Below the pieces are notes generated by a model that was not told the DNA's origin, did not search any database, and worked only from the letters and a program-made list of their open reading frames with translations. This document shows, piece after piece, positions 46,828-58,052 of a stretch of 64,000 nt of DNA (position 1 is its first letter; the number at the start of each line of letters is the position of its first letter). The position numbers were made by a program, and so were the translations under genes. The stretch covers positions 133,105 to 197,104 of the forward strand of contig QKWP01000506.1 of NCBI GenBank assembly GCA_003550325.1, read 5' to 3'. Origin of the DNA: Gigaspora rosea. Taxonomy: Eukaryota; Glomeromycota; Glomeromycetes; Diversisporales; Gigasporaceae.

Positions 46828-47939
46828 AATTTGAAAATAACTTTTCTGACAATCACTTGGACCAAATTTCCGACAGAAGAAAACAAAAAGTTTTTTGTTG
46901 GAGCATGAGTAGAAGTACACAGGACCTACGGTTTCTACAAAAGTTAACTATTGCGATATCTAGGGACTCCTTTGATATATTCGGCATGCAAGCCAAAAGC
47001 GTTTTGGTACAAGATAACTGGCAGGAGGTGGCGCCCTTGTACAAAAAATTTTGGTGGAGTTATCATCCACTCCGTCAACGAAGTAACCTGTGACTATATA
47101 ATGGGAAACAGCAAAAAAATGAGTTTTCCAACAACACTCTCCTGTAGATTTCTTACAAGTGATATCTTTGTATCATCTTTTTCGCCTTCCTGCCTTTCTT
47201 CCAAAATTTTCGATAAAAAGTGTAAATTTGGTTTACCCCCTTCAAAAGATTGGCTGTTTACTTTTCCAAATTCGGACGGACCCAGTAGAATGCAACCACG
47301 TGACGTGTTTGTTTACGAATACGGTTTCGGTGCTACTCCATACGACGTACTCAATCGATATGGTATAGGGATATTCGAGGTTGGTCATATAGTCGGAAGA
47401 AGATATTAATTAAGGCATATCTTTAAAGTAGAGATATACAATAGTTGCATTTGTTATATAATTTTTATTCAACCTACTACGGGTTATAATAGTGTTTTCC
47501 CTTTTCTTTTATCCATTGGTTTTTGTTTCTTTTTCGTTAGACTAGCCTTCGTGCTTTACCATATGGTTTTTTTTCTTTTTTGTTTTCCTCTTTCTTTTTT
47601 TCTTTTTTGTTTGTTTTTCTTTTTGTATCTCTCGTTTTCTTGGTTTGATATTTTTTTATATTTACCCCTCTCCTTATTTTGTCCTTAGTAAATTCCTTGT
47701 TAGTTAAAGGAATATAAAGGAGAGAAGAAGTCATTATGGTGTGGCACTTAGGCTAGTTTAACATAGCCTCTAGTTTTTAGACTCGTCTTCAAATTAGTGC
47801 GGCAGGTTGTACTTGGGCACCTTTTATGGCAGCCGGGTAATGTCAGATTTGCAAATTAGGAGTAAACAAGTGTATTATGTAGTGATATACTTAGTATCTT
47901 AATAAAATACTGGCGAAACTGCCTAAGTGAAAAAAAAAA
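46828..47939 (+). mobile_element. Retroposed cDNA-like copy with poly-A and 13-bp TSD
   Basis: Flanked by TCAATATATGATC at 46815-46827 and 47940-47952. The right end has AATAAAATACTGGC, 26 bases, then a 10-A tail. No internal B box was found, so it looks more like a reverse-transcribed mRNA than a tRNA-type SINE. Contains the 152-codon frame at 46951-47409, then a T-rich 3' part (47500-47690). Confidence 0.82.
46951..47409 (+). CDS. Unidentified 152-codon ORF within the retrocopy
   Basis: Reads RYLGTPLIYSACKPKAFWYK... LPPSKDWLFTFPNSDGPSR ... DVFVYEYGFGATPYDVLNRY and ends VGRRY-TAA. G+C is visibly higher than the surrounding DNA and the frame is long for this composition, so it may be protein-derived. 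An overlapping frame (46857-47093, DNWQEVAPLYKKFWWSYH) is also open, so the true frame may have shifted within. I recognise no domain or homologue. If coding, it lacks an evident promoter of its own. Confidence 0.35.
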   Translation: MRYLGTPLIYSACKPKAFWYKITGRRWRPCTKNFGGVIIHSVNEVTCDYIMGNSKKMSFPTTLSCRFLTSDIFVSSFSPSCLSSKIFDKKCKFGLPPSKDWLFTFPNSDGPSRMQPRDVFVYEYGFGATPYDVLNRYGIGIFEVGHIVGRRY

Positions 47940-48113
47940 TCAATATATGATCGTAAATGCTAGCTAAATTTTTATGCATTAAAAGAATACATTCGAATAT
48001 TCATACATGTTTAATAGTTTTTGCATTTGTTTTTCGGCAACAGCAGGAATCTGGGCGGGTGTCAGAAGATAATTACCACAATTTTTTTTTTTAAAAAAAA
48101 AATTAACATAGGT

Positions 48114-48398
48114 TTACCTTTTTCCAGGTTTTTTCATGACCGGCATGCTCAGTATGGTGGGTAGTACAGATTGTTTCGTAAAATTTTTAACATAACAAAA
48201 TTGCATCTTCAAATTATTCCTATTTTGATTAGGCATGTGCAGCTCTTCTGATATGCCAATACAAAGAACCTTAAAGGTATTAGCTTGAATTTCAGAATTT
48301 TTGATAACGAATTTCACGCCATGTCCTTGCGAATCAATAAAGTGTTGAAGAAAATATGTGATAAAGATCGATTCGAATATAATGAATAAAAAAAGCAT
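48114..48398 (-). other. Unidentified minus-strand frame, possible captured exon
   Basis: Reads FLQHFIDSQGHGVKFVIKNS then EIQANTFKVLCIGISEELHM and ends VMKKPGKR. Mixed composition with Gly/Cys/His suggests protein ancestry; no family recognised. Confidence 0.3.
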
Positions 48399-48853
48399 GT
48401 AACAATAAAGAATTAATTATCTTCATAAATATCAAAGATCAATGCAGATATCAATGTGATTAATAATAATAATAATTATTATTATCGTTATTAATAAAAT
48501 GCATAATTTTTTATTGTCGTTATTAATAAATTATATTATACATATTATTATCAGTAATGTATTAATTAAAGTAACCAATATGCATAGAACATCTCTGTAA
48601 AAAATGATCCAATTGTTGATTTAATCAAATTGTTGATTACATTAATCGAAAAAACTACACACAGTAAATATTGGATGCACACCAGCCAAAAAATTAAATT
48701 TATTAAAAATGCTTTATTGATATTAGCAACATATATCAGTGCTATCAATATATAATTTAAATTAGCGATGCGAAGCATTACCCAGTGGTTTCGCTATTAA
48801 TCAGGATTTTTTAGTAGGTGAATTTGTGATGTTTAGCATCAGCTGGTGGTTTT

Positions 48854-49150
48854 CTACCTGCATAAAGCAGGCCGGCTATAGTTACAAAGAATTTTACTGC
48901 GAAAATAGCAGGATTCACTGGGGTGGATGGGATCAGGTGCAAAGCCTGGAATGTGTTCACCGAATGCAATGAGGCTTTTGCTCTCAATCCCGTTTCTTTT
49001 TATATTATATTTACTACAATGCGACATTGATGCGAACCAGTTTCCTACCCAGTTGGTGTTCCTGCTTACGTTGCCTTTTCGATCTGTTGACTTTTTGTTA
49101 ACCCAACAAATCGATTTTACGAAGTTTGAGGTCACCCTGGCACTGTTTTG
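48854..49150 (-). other. Unidentified protein-like stretch inside the 3.9-kb element
   Basis: G+C is higher than nearby sequence. One minus-strand frame includes LIPSTPVNPAIFAVKFFVTI AGLLYAGRKPPADAK. The plus-strand frame 48927-49187 is also open. Neither is recognised. Confidence 0.3.
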
Positions 49151-50149
49151 TTCAAAGATTCCATCAAACGCAAGAAGATTTTTATAAGATCCAAAAAAAA
49201 ATTACTTATTGGACAAATTTACCACGATGTAGGCTCTTATTTTTCCTTTTTTAGCACAAATACCATCTTAAACAATCTAAATAATTAATATAATAAATTA
49301 TTAAATAAACAAGAACAATAAATAAAAAAGTTTTGTAGCTAAAAAAAAATCAAAATCTACTAGAAATTAACACTTAAATTAATATAACAGACCGGATTTT
49401 CATATAAAATCTTTGTTACAAATATATACCAACGTAATATATAAAATATTATAAATACAACCCAAATATGATAAAAAATTTGGGGCCATGCTTAGATCTG
49501 ATAATCCGCGCGCACAATTTATATAGCACATCTTAGATAATTAAAAAATTTTCTACGAATATTTCCGTTTTAGTCTAAAAGGAAATGTGGTGCGTCACGA
49601 GTAAGATCGCCAATAAATAAAATTCCCAATGTCCAATTATAAAATAAAGATTGGAGGGCGTTAAATCTGATTGACTTGCCACCCTGCACCATACCTGTGT
49701 TTGGCACGCCAGGTGCACCATCCAGATTAGTGCACCATTGGTGTCACCAAGTACTCTGCACTAGCAACCCTAGTCTTAATGTTAGAAGCTATAGGATTAG
49801 AGTGATGCCTATTATATATAAAATTTCATTCCCATCATTTTTAATTAGTGCACCAAGATAGGTTTATACACTTGTTTTCTTGTATTTTCTCTATTTTTAC
49901 GATTTTTTTTGTGTTTTTCTTCGCTTTGCTCACGTGTCGGGCTGATCCAGGATCATCACATTTTATGTTCTCTGATTGGCTAATTTCTCTTTTTGGATTT
50001 GTATCACTCGCACAAATAAGTGCACGCCCTGATACCCAACTAGCCAATCAAATTCAAGCTAATAATATATACAAACTGGACCCAAACCAAACTTAGTCAA
50101 GTCTGAGTTTGGTCCAGATTTGGTCCAAAGTCTGCAGGCTAGTATTAGT

Positions 50150-51035
50150 TAGAATATGTTTATATGTATATTTTGGCGCTAAACAAGTTTATTTAATGTA
50201 TAAAGTTAAAATTAATTAGTAAAATTTTGTTAATCATAAGATTTTATAAAATTTTATTAATAAAATTCTATAAAATCTTATAATTCACAAATTTTTATTA
50301 AATAATTCTAACTTTATGCACTAAGTAACCTTGTATAGATCCAAATATACATCAAATCAGCATAATTATTTTTATTTTACTTGAATTTTAGATATTAGAT
50401 GCATAATTTTTGATTTTTAATCAAAAAAGTCAAATTTAAGCATCTTTTTTTCAAATTTCAAGTAAAATAAAAAAAATTATTAATAAATTCTAACTTTATG
50501 TACTAAGTAAACTTATTTAGCATCTAAAAATAAATCAAACCAGCATAATTATTTTTATTTTACTTGAAATTTGGAAAAAAGATGCTTAAATTTGACTTTT
50601 TTGATCAAAAATTAAAAATCAAAAATTATGCATCTAATATCTAAAATTCAAGTAAAATAAAAATAATTATACCAACTTGATGTATTTTTGGATGCTAAAC
50701 AAGTTTATTTAGTGCATAAAGTTAGAAATTATTAATAAAAATTTGCAAATTATAAGATTTTATAAAATTTTATTAATAAAATTCTATAAAATCTTGTAAT
50801 TCACAAAATTTTACTAATTAATTCTAACTTTATGTACTATGTAAACTTGTTTAGCACCTAAAAATATATTAAATCATCAGAATCTTTTTTATTTTACTTG
50901 AAATTTGGCTTAAATTTGATTTTTTTGAACAAAAATCAAAAATTATGCATCTAATATCTAAAATTCAAGTAAAATAAAAATAATTATGCCGATTTGATAT
51001 ATTTTTGGATGCTAAACAAGTTTATTTAGTGCAAA
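50150..51035. repeat. Second alternating fold-back array
   Basis: Arms built from GCTAAACAAGTTTATTTAGTG, TAAAGTTAGAATTAATTAGTA and ATGCATAATTTTTGATTTTTA alternate in orientation. Hinges lie near 50257 and 50770 (TTTATTAATAAAATT type) and near 50420, 50605 and 50925 (TTTGATCAAAAA type). Same architecture as 24760-26310 but more diverged. Confidence 0.8.
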
Positions 51036-51898
51036 TCATTTTCAGAGATTAATATAATATAAATTTTTAATATTTTTAATTATTATTATTAAAAATTTTA
51101 TATAGTTATTTTGGGCAATTTTGATTGGCTAATAAAACTATATTATATAGCACTGATAATTTCTCTGACACCTCTAAAAAATTAGGTGATAAATGTTTCT
51201 ACTCTAATCTAACAAAAAATAAAATTTGTAAATACTTGATTATTTGAATTATAAGTAAAAACTAATACTAACATTCAAATTTCTCTTAATTTCATCATAT
51301 AAAAATTTATCTGTAATAATGGACAAAATACGTTTTTTGCATCCAATGATTTTTAAAAACAGTTTCAAAAAATTTTTATTTGATTATGAAATTTTGTTGG
51401 TGTTAAACAAAAAAAACCAAGATTATACAAGGTTTGTAATATTCACGATCTTTATTTGAATTTATTGATCTTGTTCAGAATTCAAACTATGATAGTATAA
51501 GTAAATATTTAGTCAAAATTCACATATACAGTATAAGAGCAATTTGGAATTTGCAAATTTGATATAAATATAAGTATTATTTTTTTTTATATTTCACATT
51601 TCAATCTTTAATCAAAACATTTCTAATATAAAAATTTAATATAAATAAATAAAATGAAAAGAGAATAGCAGATTTATACAAGTGAATATAAATTGAAATA
51701 AATTGTCTATTTATAATATATTGAGTTTTGAATTTTTAAAATAAATTTTTTTTTAACAATGTAGATTGAATTTCAAAAAAAAAAACCAAAAAAGCTTGAA
51801 AATCTTAATTGCTTTGAAGTATATGGTTAGCTTTTTTATGATCTATATTGTTGCCAGAAGAAAATAAGACTTCAGACTTTCAAGTTTATTATTTACTA
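51036..51898. other. AT-rich spacer without recognisable gene
   Basis: No frame, TIR pair or RNA gene recognised. Confidence 0.55.
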
Positions 51899-52229
51899 TA
51901 TGGAGTGTTTGCAATAGAAAGTGCGAAAACTCGAATATATCTCATTTTGAAATAATTGAGTTTAATCACTTGTTTTGATTTTTGGACTAATCTGAATTAA
52001 TCAAAATTTTACGGGTTTGATTGGTTAAAAGTAACAGGTAATTACTAGGTATCTTTTGATGTGCACAGCTTTGTGCAACTTTTTTTTACATTATCTCGAC
52101 TGTTTATTATACAAATCGACATTAATTTATAATTGAAAAATGTTAATCACATCGAAATTTACCCAAATCCAATAAAAACTCAATTTTCATTTTTGGTGCA
52201 GTTTCTGTCCTTTTTACAAGAACTCCATA
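51899..52229. mobile_element. MITE family A, full-length diverged copy
   Basis: TATGGAGTGTTTGCAATAGAA at left, CAAGAACTCCATA at right, TA on each side (51897-51898 and 52230-52231). Internal order (TTGAGTTTAATCACTTG, TTGATTGGTTAAA, AAATCGACATTAATTTATAAT) matches 2133-3281 without its insert. Confidence 0.82.
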
Positions 52230-52499
52230 TATCAGATTCTGCTTTTTGAAAAGTAAGCCTAAAGTTTTATTTCTCTTAGCAGCTCTTATACATTATTTTG
52301 TGAATATTAAACTCATATTTGGTTTATATTATTGGATAGATTTAGTTAGAGTGAAATATTACAAATTGAAATTTCAAGTTATTTATATTGAACTTTAATG
52401 AGTTACTGTATAACAAAATATAAAATCTTAATAAACCCTAAATGCTAACTACCGCATATATTTCTGTATTTTTATTTTATTTTTTATTCAACTTAGCTT

Positions 52500-54350
52500 A
52501 GATTGGTTTTTGTTATAGAGTATAATTTTTGTACAACCTATATGCTGAAGTATTGATTTCCAAGCACAAACTTCTTGTAAATTTATTTGATATTTAGGTT
52601 CATATAATTGTGTTAAAGAAGTTTATAATTCAATTATATGATCTTTCCAATTTTAAATAGATCCTATCCAATTGATATCTGACTTTGTTCATTTTTTAAA
52701 TAGTATTAAAAAATTTGTTTTAGTAAAATTTCATTTTTCCATTTTTTTAATGTGCATGATGTAGCTCATAATTTATTTATTAATCTTTGTGTATATGAAT
52801 TATTAGTACCAAACAAATTATTAGCATTAAATTTGGGCTTATAATTCTTTGAACAATAGGCCTGTGTTCGGTAACCATGTGGCTCAGATCGGTTGGGTTG
52901 TAAAAACCTGTTACCTTGGTTCCAACATCTTGAATGGGAGCTACGGCGCAATGGTGTTATCATTACACCGTAAAATCCAGGGAACCGGAGAAATGGAAAC
53001 CCGTTTGGCAAGTCCCGAATTAGGAGGTAATAGTGAAGATCTACAACGGCACTACCAAAAGAAGGTGGGTGGCCGGGATCGGAATGAACCTAATAAGGGC
53101 AGGCGGCTTTGTCGCTAAATCCGTATCCGAAGTGGAATGGGACACAGAAGATAACGGTAGGCAGTTGGTGTGAGGGTAAAGTAGCCCTTAGGCTGATGAT
53201 TTATCTAAAAGAGTTGGGGCCCCTTAATATCTGCGCTTGTGCAGTGTAACGGGTAGTAATAGGAAAAGCGTGAACCAGAGGGTTTAAATAGGCAATTCCC
53301 GTAGTTGGGTTGTAGGTATGGCAGCTAGTGTAGAACCTTTGGGCAAACTACTTAAATTAGGCACCAAAAGTGCACGTGTGGCTAGTTGTATCCTCATTCA
53401 TGTAATAAATATTACGTCCTAATAACTCATAATAAAATCCCGGCCATAGTACCCGGCCTCTAAAGTAAAAAAAAAAAAAAAAAAAAAAAATTTGGGCTTA
53501 TAATTTATTTTTAACCAAATGTCTGTTAGTGTTGTCCTATTAACAATTGTTTTCTTTATAGTTGTAAGATTACATTTTTAGAAATAAAACTTTAACCATA
53601 TAAAAAATGGTTTTTCCTTTATTATTAACAAGTGATAATTGGTATTCAGTTTCAACATAGTTCCAATCTTGATTTTTTAATACACCAATTTCAAAAACTA
53701 CTATTTGTAATTGATCTAAATAAAACTCAAAAGGTTAAAATTAATATCTTCTAATAATTGTTTTACAATATCTGATTGACTAAATCCTATACAAGTAGTC
53801 TGAAAAACTGTTTTTGTACCAAATAATTGCTGAAATAACGAAGTTATAGTAGTTTAAGAGGACATATATATTTTACTATATGCTAAACTGCAAGGTGCTT
53901 GATATATTGGTCTTAGAAAATCTTCAATATTTGGTTCTAAAATATTAATAAAAAACTCATGCCCATTAAGTTCTACAAGTATTTTTATGCCTATTTTTAT
54001 CAGACAAAGCATTGTTGCTTGATTATTTGAATCTTTTTCAATTGTGATCCACTATTCATGAAAAAAGACTCTGTAATGTATTTCTGGTATTATTTTTCTA
54101 ATAGAAATAAGTGTTGTTTTGTAAGTAAAAGAAGATTCAAACTTGAGTTGGTATTTCATATATTTTAATAACCCTGTTCATCATATTTACAATCTAACTA
54201 ATTTGTTCTATTGTTATATAAATTTTGAATTAAATTTGGTAAAATGCAAACAACTGTACTTTTCTCTATAGTGATAAAGTATCCAGACAAGTTTCATATT
54301 GCTATTTTTAGCTAAGTATAGTTGAATAATATCTTTCTTGACAATTATCT
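52500..54350 (-). pseudogene. AM-fungus-type hypothetical gene, split by a SINE
   Basis: Minus-strand coding remnants run from about 54350 (YQLKFESSFTYKTTLISI, RKIIPEIHYRVFFHE) through KIDSNNQATMLCLIKIGIKI, LVELNGHEFFINILEPNIED, ITSLFQQLFGTKTVFQ and FSQSDIVKQLLEDINF to VETEYQLSLVNNKGKT and stop at 53570. On the other side of the SINE a second block reads KPKFNANNLFGTNNSYTQRL, SCTLKKWKNEILLKQIF and LTQLYEPKYQINLQEVCAWK; it may be a different gene. Shared motif with 1606-1975 shows a common family. Several stops and frameshifts. No function known to me. Confidence 0.55.
52849..53490 (+). mobile_element. SINE-like retroposon copy 2, 5'-truncated
   Basis: Starts within the region equivalent to TAGGCCTGTGT of copy 1 (so the tRNA-like head is missing), and ends AATAAAATCCCGGCC, 30 bases, then 25 A. 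Perfect 15-bp TSD TTTGGGCTTATAATT (52834-52848, 53491-53505). The 3' 60-70 bases are unrelated to those of copies 1 and 3. Confidence 0.9.
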
Positions 54351-54825
54351 ATTTTATATACTTACACTAGCTATATTTCTAATATTTGATGATTTAGATC
54401 TTTTTATAATACCTTTCAAAAAAAGCTACTATATAGGTATGCCCAGGCCTCTGTTGGGTCTTAACACATAAAGAGCATTTATAAATATAGAAGTCTGACT
54501 TGTTCAAAAAAATAAGTATTCGAATATTCATTTGTTCAATATTTTATTATTTAAATATTCGTTTAAAAATTTTAAACAATATTTGAATATTTACTGAATA
54601 TTCATTGAATATTAAATATATTTTAATTTATATAACTATCTTATTTAAATTAGCCAATAAAATTGCAAATAAATTATTAAAAATAAAATAAAATTATAAA
54701 ATTATATAAGTTATATAGGGAGTTACTATTTTTACTATAGTATTTTGATTTCTACTATAGTTATACAAAAATTTCTATTTTTAGCATTCAAAATAATTCT
54801 ATTTCTAACTTTAATTTTAACAATA

Positions 54826-55120
54826 ACCCTAACTCTAACTCTAAAAACTAATTGTTCGAAGCATAGCAGCAATGTCTATTCAATCACAGTACATATACTG
54901 GTTATACAATATATGCACTTATATTACACAAAAACCTAGTGCATTGTTTTCACAAAAATATTTTTTGCTAACTCTAATCCTAAAAACTAATTGTCTAAAG
55001 TGTAGTAGCAATGTTTGTTAGCAATATCCAATTACAGTACATACTAGTTATACAATATATGCACTTATATTACACAAAGGCCCATTGCATTGTTTTCGCA
55101 AAAATAATTTTTAGTTACAT
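54826..55120 (+). repeat. Tandem duplication of about 145 bp
   Basis: CTAACTCTAA..AACTAATTGT, GCAATGT, TACAATATATGCACTTATAT and TTGTTTTCRCAAAAATA occur twice in order. Confidence 0.8.
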
Positions 55121-55145
55121 ATTGCTAATATTGTGTAATATTATA

Positions 55146-55275
55146 CAAGTCTTATTTGGTAAGAGGGAGAGTGGTAAAAAAAAGTGAAATTATATATAAG
55201 GAACCTGACTATTTATATATTAAAAAAGAAAGAGTGGGATAGGCTTTTGATAAAAAATAATTAGGTGATTAATAA
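55146..55275 (+). repeat. Dispersed repeat H, copy 1
   Basis: GTGAAATTATATATAAGGAAC then CTGACTATTTATATATTAA and GATAAAAAATAATTAGGTGAT match, in inverse, 63220-63335. Confidence 0.65.
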
Positions 55276-55897
55276 CATGGCCCTAACCTAATCAAGTTGG
55301 GTTAATTGAACCAAAATCTGGTTTTTTGAACCAAGTTTGGGTTCATACATATTAAAAGAAAAATAATTTATTGTGTAATAGTGAATTTGCTGATCCTTAT
55401 GTTTTCTTTTTTGATCTCAAGTATCTTGGAATCCACTGGGCCAATTTTGATGATTTAATTACTATTAGAATCAGAAAAATGAGCTCTACAACTTTTAATT
55501 AATAGCTAAAGAAGGTTTACTTATTAGTTTTAGAGTTAAAATTATAATATACAATATTATATTAGACTGTTGCTAACTTGCACCCTAGATGATATCACCT
55601 AGTTCGGAAATCGGTTTGGAAATTGGGGCGGAAACGGACTCAGACGCCGGATCGAAGCACGGATGGACACAAAAGATCAATATATGTATAACGAGATAAA
55701 TAGTAACTGATATTACATGATTTGAAGTTTAAATATATGAAATATATGAAATTTATTACACTTGCGCAATATGTACAACGATTATATTATTTCACGGCAT
55801 ATTACCTATTAATAAACCTGATTTAATAAACACTACTTTAACAAAAACTCCCTAATCCTAACCAATACTAACAAAAAGAGCACATAATCGAAAACAC

Positions 55898-56195
55898 AGG
55901 ACCCCGGACATGTAGTACAGAGGTCATACGTTACGCATTTCAGCAAAAACCTCCGAAATTTGAAAAGCAAAAAATTAGTTTTTGGCAATTATCTTGGCAT
56001 CCAGTAGTCCAATTTGAATGAATTTTTTTTAAAATAAAGCTCTCAGTGAGGCGCATCTAACAAAAAAAAAGTTCATTCAATTCTGATCACTGGATTAAAA
56101 GTTATTTAAATAAATAGATTTTGTCGTTTTCAGCAAATTAGGTCAAAATTGGCCAAAATCCAGTTATGACCTATATGAGAGATGTCCGGAGTCCT
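55898..56195. mobile_element. 298-bp MITE with AGGACCCC ends
   Basis: AGGACCCCGGACATG...AGAGGTCAT and its inverse ATGACCTATATGAGAGATG TCCGGAGTCCT; GAAAACAC occurs on both sides (8 bp), though it is also part of the local tandem repeat. Confidence 0.82.
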
Positions 56196-57360
56196 GAAAA
56201 CACCCTAACCCTAACTACAATGAAAATGACTAATCCAGAGCACATTATTGAAAACACCCTAACTCTAACTACAAAAAAAATGACAAATCCAGAGTGCATT
56301 ATCGAAAACACCCTAACCCTAACTACAACAAATTCTACCACCAACAACGACGATAATATTTTGCGATTCCAATAATGACGACGAGAGTATTTCACCACAA
56401 ACGAACCTCAACAATGAAATTATTTTACCACTCACTAACAACGACACTACGATGCTAAAGAGCAGTTTAGCTCGAAGTTGCTTATGTCATTGATTAGAAA
56501 AAACGGTAGCTACTTAAACTACTTAAACACTAAAACAACAAACCAATAACATGAAACGAGAAACTAAAGATGCCCTGAAAAAAAAAGTATTAGCAAACGT
56601 GTAAAAGCGTTAGCTAATGTAAATACGCTAACAAGCAAAAGCAATAAACCAAAAAAACCACATGCATTCCTGAATACCCAAGAACTGAAACGAGATGCTT
56701 TGAAAATACTTGGAAAAAAAAGAAGTATTAGCAAACGCGTAAAAAACATTAGCAACTGTAAATACTCCAACAAGCCAAAACAACAAACCAAAATAAGAAC
56801 CGAAATGAGAAACTAAAGATACCCTTGAAAATACTTGGAAAAAAAAAGAAGTGTTAGTGAACGTGTTCAAAATCTGAAATGACAAAGCCCATACACTCCT
56901 GAAATTTCTGAAGCCGAAATGTTCACACAGTAGAACCAGCAAAAACGACACAGCAATGCATTTATGCCAACTACAGTGAAATGCAGTGCTAATTTCAACA
57001 AAAGAACTAGCGACAGAGCAAAATGGTGCAAACCCAACATCCAATAATGGTGACGGACAACACAATACCAAAAGTGACAAATTCACTACACGGCAACCGA
57101 CGACGACTCCAACTATAACACCCCTAACGACGACACCAGTAACGACGACACTAGAAAGGACGAAATTCTATTACTTGAAAAACAAAAAAAAAGACTGTTA
57201 TTAAACGTAAAACACCAAAACGTCGACACCAAAGCAACGATACCGAAAAGAACTCAACAAAAAGCGTTATCTAAAATCCAAAAAAAAAGAAAAAGAGAGA
57301 AAGTTAATACTACTATACTAGCCAAAAAAAGACTAAAAAGCAACCACGGTAAAAAAAAAT
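56196..57360. repeat. Telomere-like words followed by an A-rich minisatellite
   Basis: Three copies of GAAAACACCCTAACYCTAAC at 56196-56325, then units containing GAAACTAAAGATGCCCTGAA, GTATTAGCAAACGTGTAAAA and AACAAGCAAAACAAYAAACC, about 125 bp each, then GACGACAC-rich sequence. On the minus strand the unit junctions are T-rich tracts followed by AG. Confidence 0.7.
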
Positions 57361-57894
57361 AAAAAAATAAAAATACTTATAGTAGATCTGATTTGTGTAA
57401 CCAGCTTAGTGTAACCGGCTTAATCATATAAACAATGATAATTTTCACCCGACATAGGTGATATCACCTAGGGTGAAAATTAGTTAAAATCATTATATTA
57501 AATCTAAAAATATAAACTTTTTGTGTAACTATAGTAGAAATAACAAAATACCATGGTGAAAATAGGCATTCCCTATATATATATATTCAATGAATATTTA
57601 ATAAATATATTCAGCGAAATTTTAAATATTTGAATATTCATTTAGTGAAAAATTATATATTCAAATATTGAATATTTAGTAAATATTTAGTAAATATTAT
57701 TCATCGAGTTAGACCTCTACATAAATAACATTATATATCTTATATAGTAGTGCTTGACCCCTAGATTATATAAAAAATTTTTTCAAAATCTGTATGTTTA
57801 TATATAAAATTTTACAAAAACTTGAATATCTTGTGACTTAGAATTTAATTTAGATAATTTAAGTGCTATTTGACTCACCTCAGTAAGACAAATC

Positions 57895-58052
57895 CAATAA
57901 TACCAAAATCATGTTATTTGGATCACTGAATTGCAAGATATTCACAAAAAACTATTGGTTATATAGTAATTTTATAAAAAAAATATAACCAATAGTATTT
58001 TGTCAATAACTTCTGATCCAGTGATCCAAATGAAATAAAATTGGTACCATTT
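57895..58052. repeat. Fold-back sequence
   Basis: CATGTTATTTGGATCACTGA pairs with TCCAGTGATCCAAATGAAAT, and AACTATTGGTTATAT with ATATAACCAATAGT. Confidence 0.7.

Larger units (their letters stand above)
45833..49772. mobile_element. 3.9-kb TIR element with GGTGCACC arrays
   Basis: Left terminus TAGGGTTGCTGGTAAG and right terminus TGCACTAGCAACCCTA are inverted (YAGGG, hAT-like). GGTGCACC or its variants occur at least four times near each end. A TSD is not visible, perhaps because a MITE (45652-45829) inserted at the left border. The interior carries a retroposed sequence (46828-47939) and several unidentified protein-like stretches (48114-48398 and 48854-49135 on the minus strand), making a cargo-carrying element plausible. 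Confidence 0.7.
54716..57575. mobile_element. Nested 2.9-kb TIR element
   Basis: TAGGGAGTTACTATTTTTAC at left, GAAAATAGGCATTCCCTA at right, further pairing of TTTCTACTATAGTTATACA with TGTAACTATAGTAGAAA; TA on both sides. Interior: two ~145-bp tandem copies (54826-55120), a MITE (55898-56195), telomere-like CCCTAACCCTAAC words and a minisatellite. Confidence 0.75.
54488..57719. mobile_element. 3.2-kb hAT-like element with GAATATT ends (outer)
   Basis: Left TAGAAGTCTGACTTG and right CGAGTTAGACCTCTA are inverted; flanks TATAAATA and CATAAATA form an 8-bp TSD with one change. Subterminal GAATATTCATTGAATAT words at both ends. Confidence 0.8.

Noticed and set aside
52766..53118. ORFs of 81 and 89 codons overlapping on opposite strands
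   Set aside because: Mostly contained in SINE-like copy 2; the minus-strand one begins in the host pseudogene and runs into the insert.
56564..57086. 152-codon minus-strand ORF
   Set aside because: It lies across a minisatellite inside a TIR element and repeats its own segments; not a unique protein.
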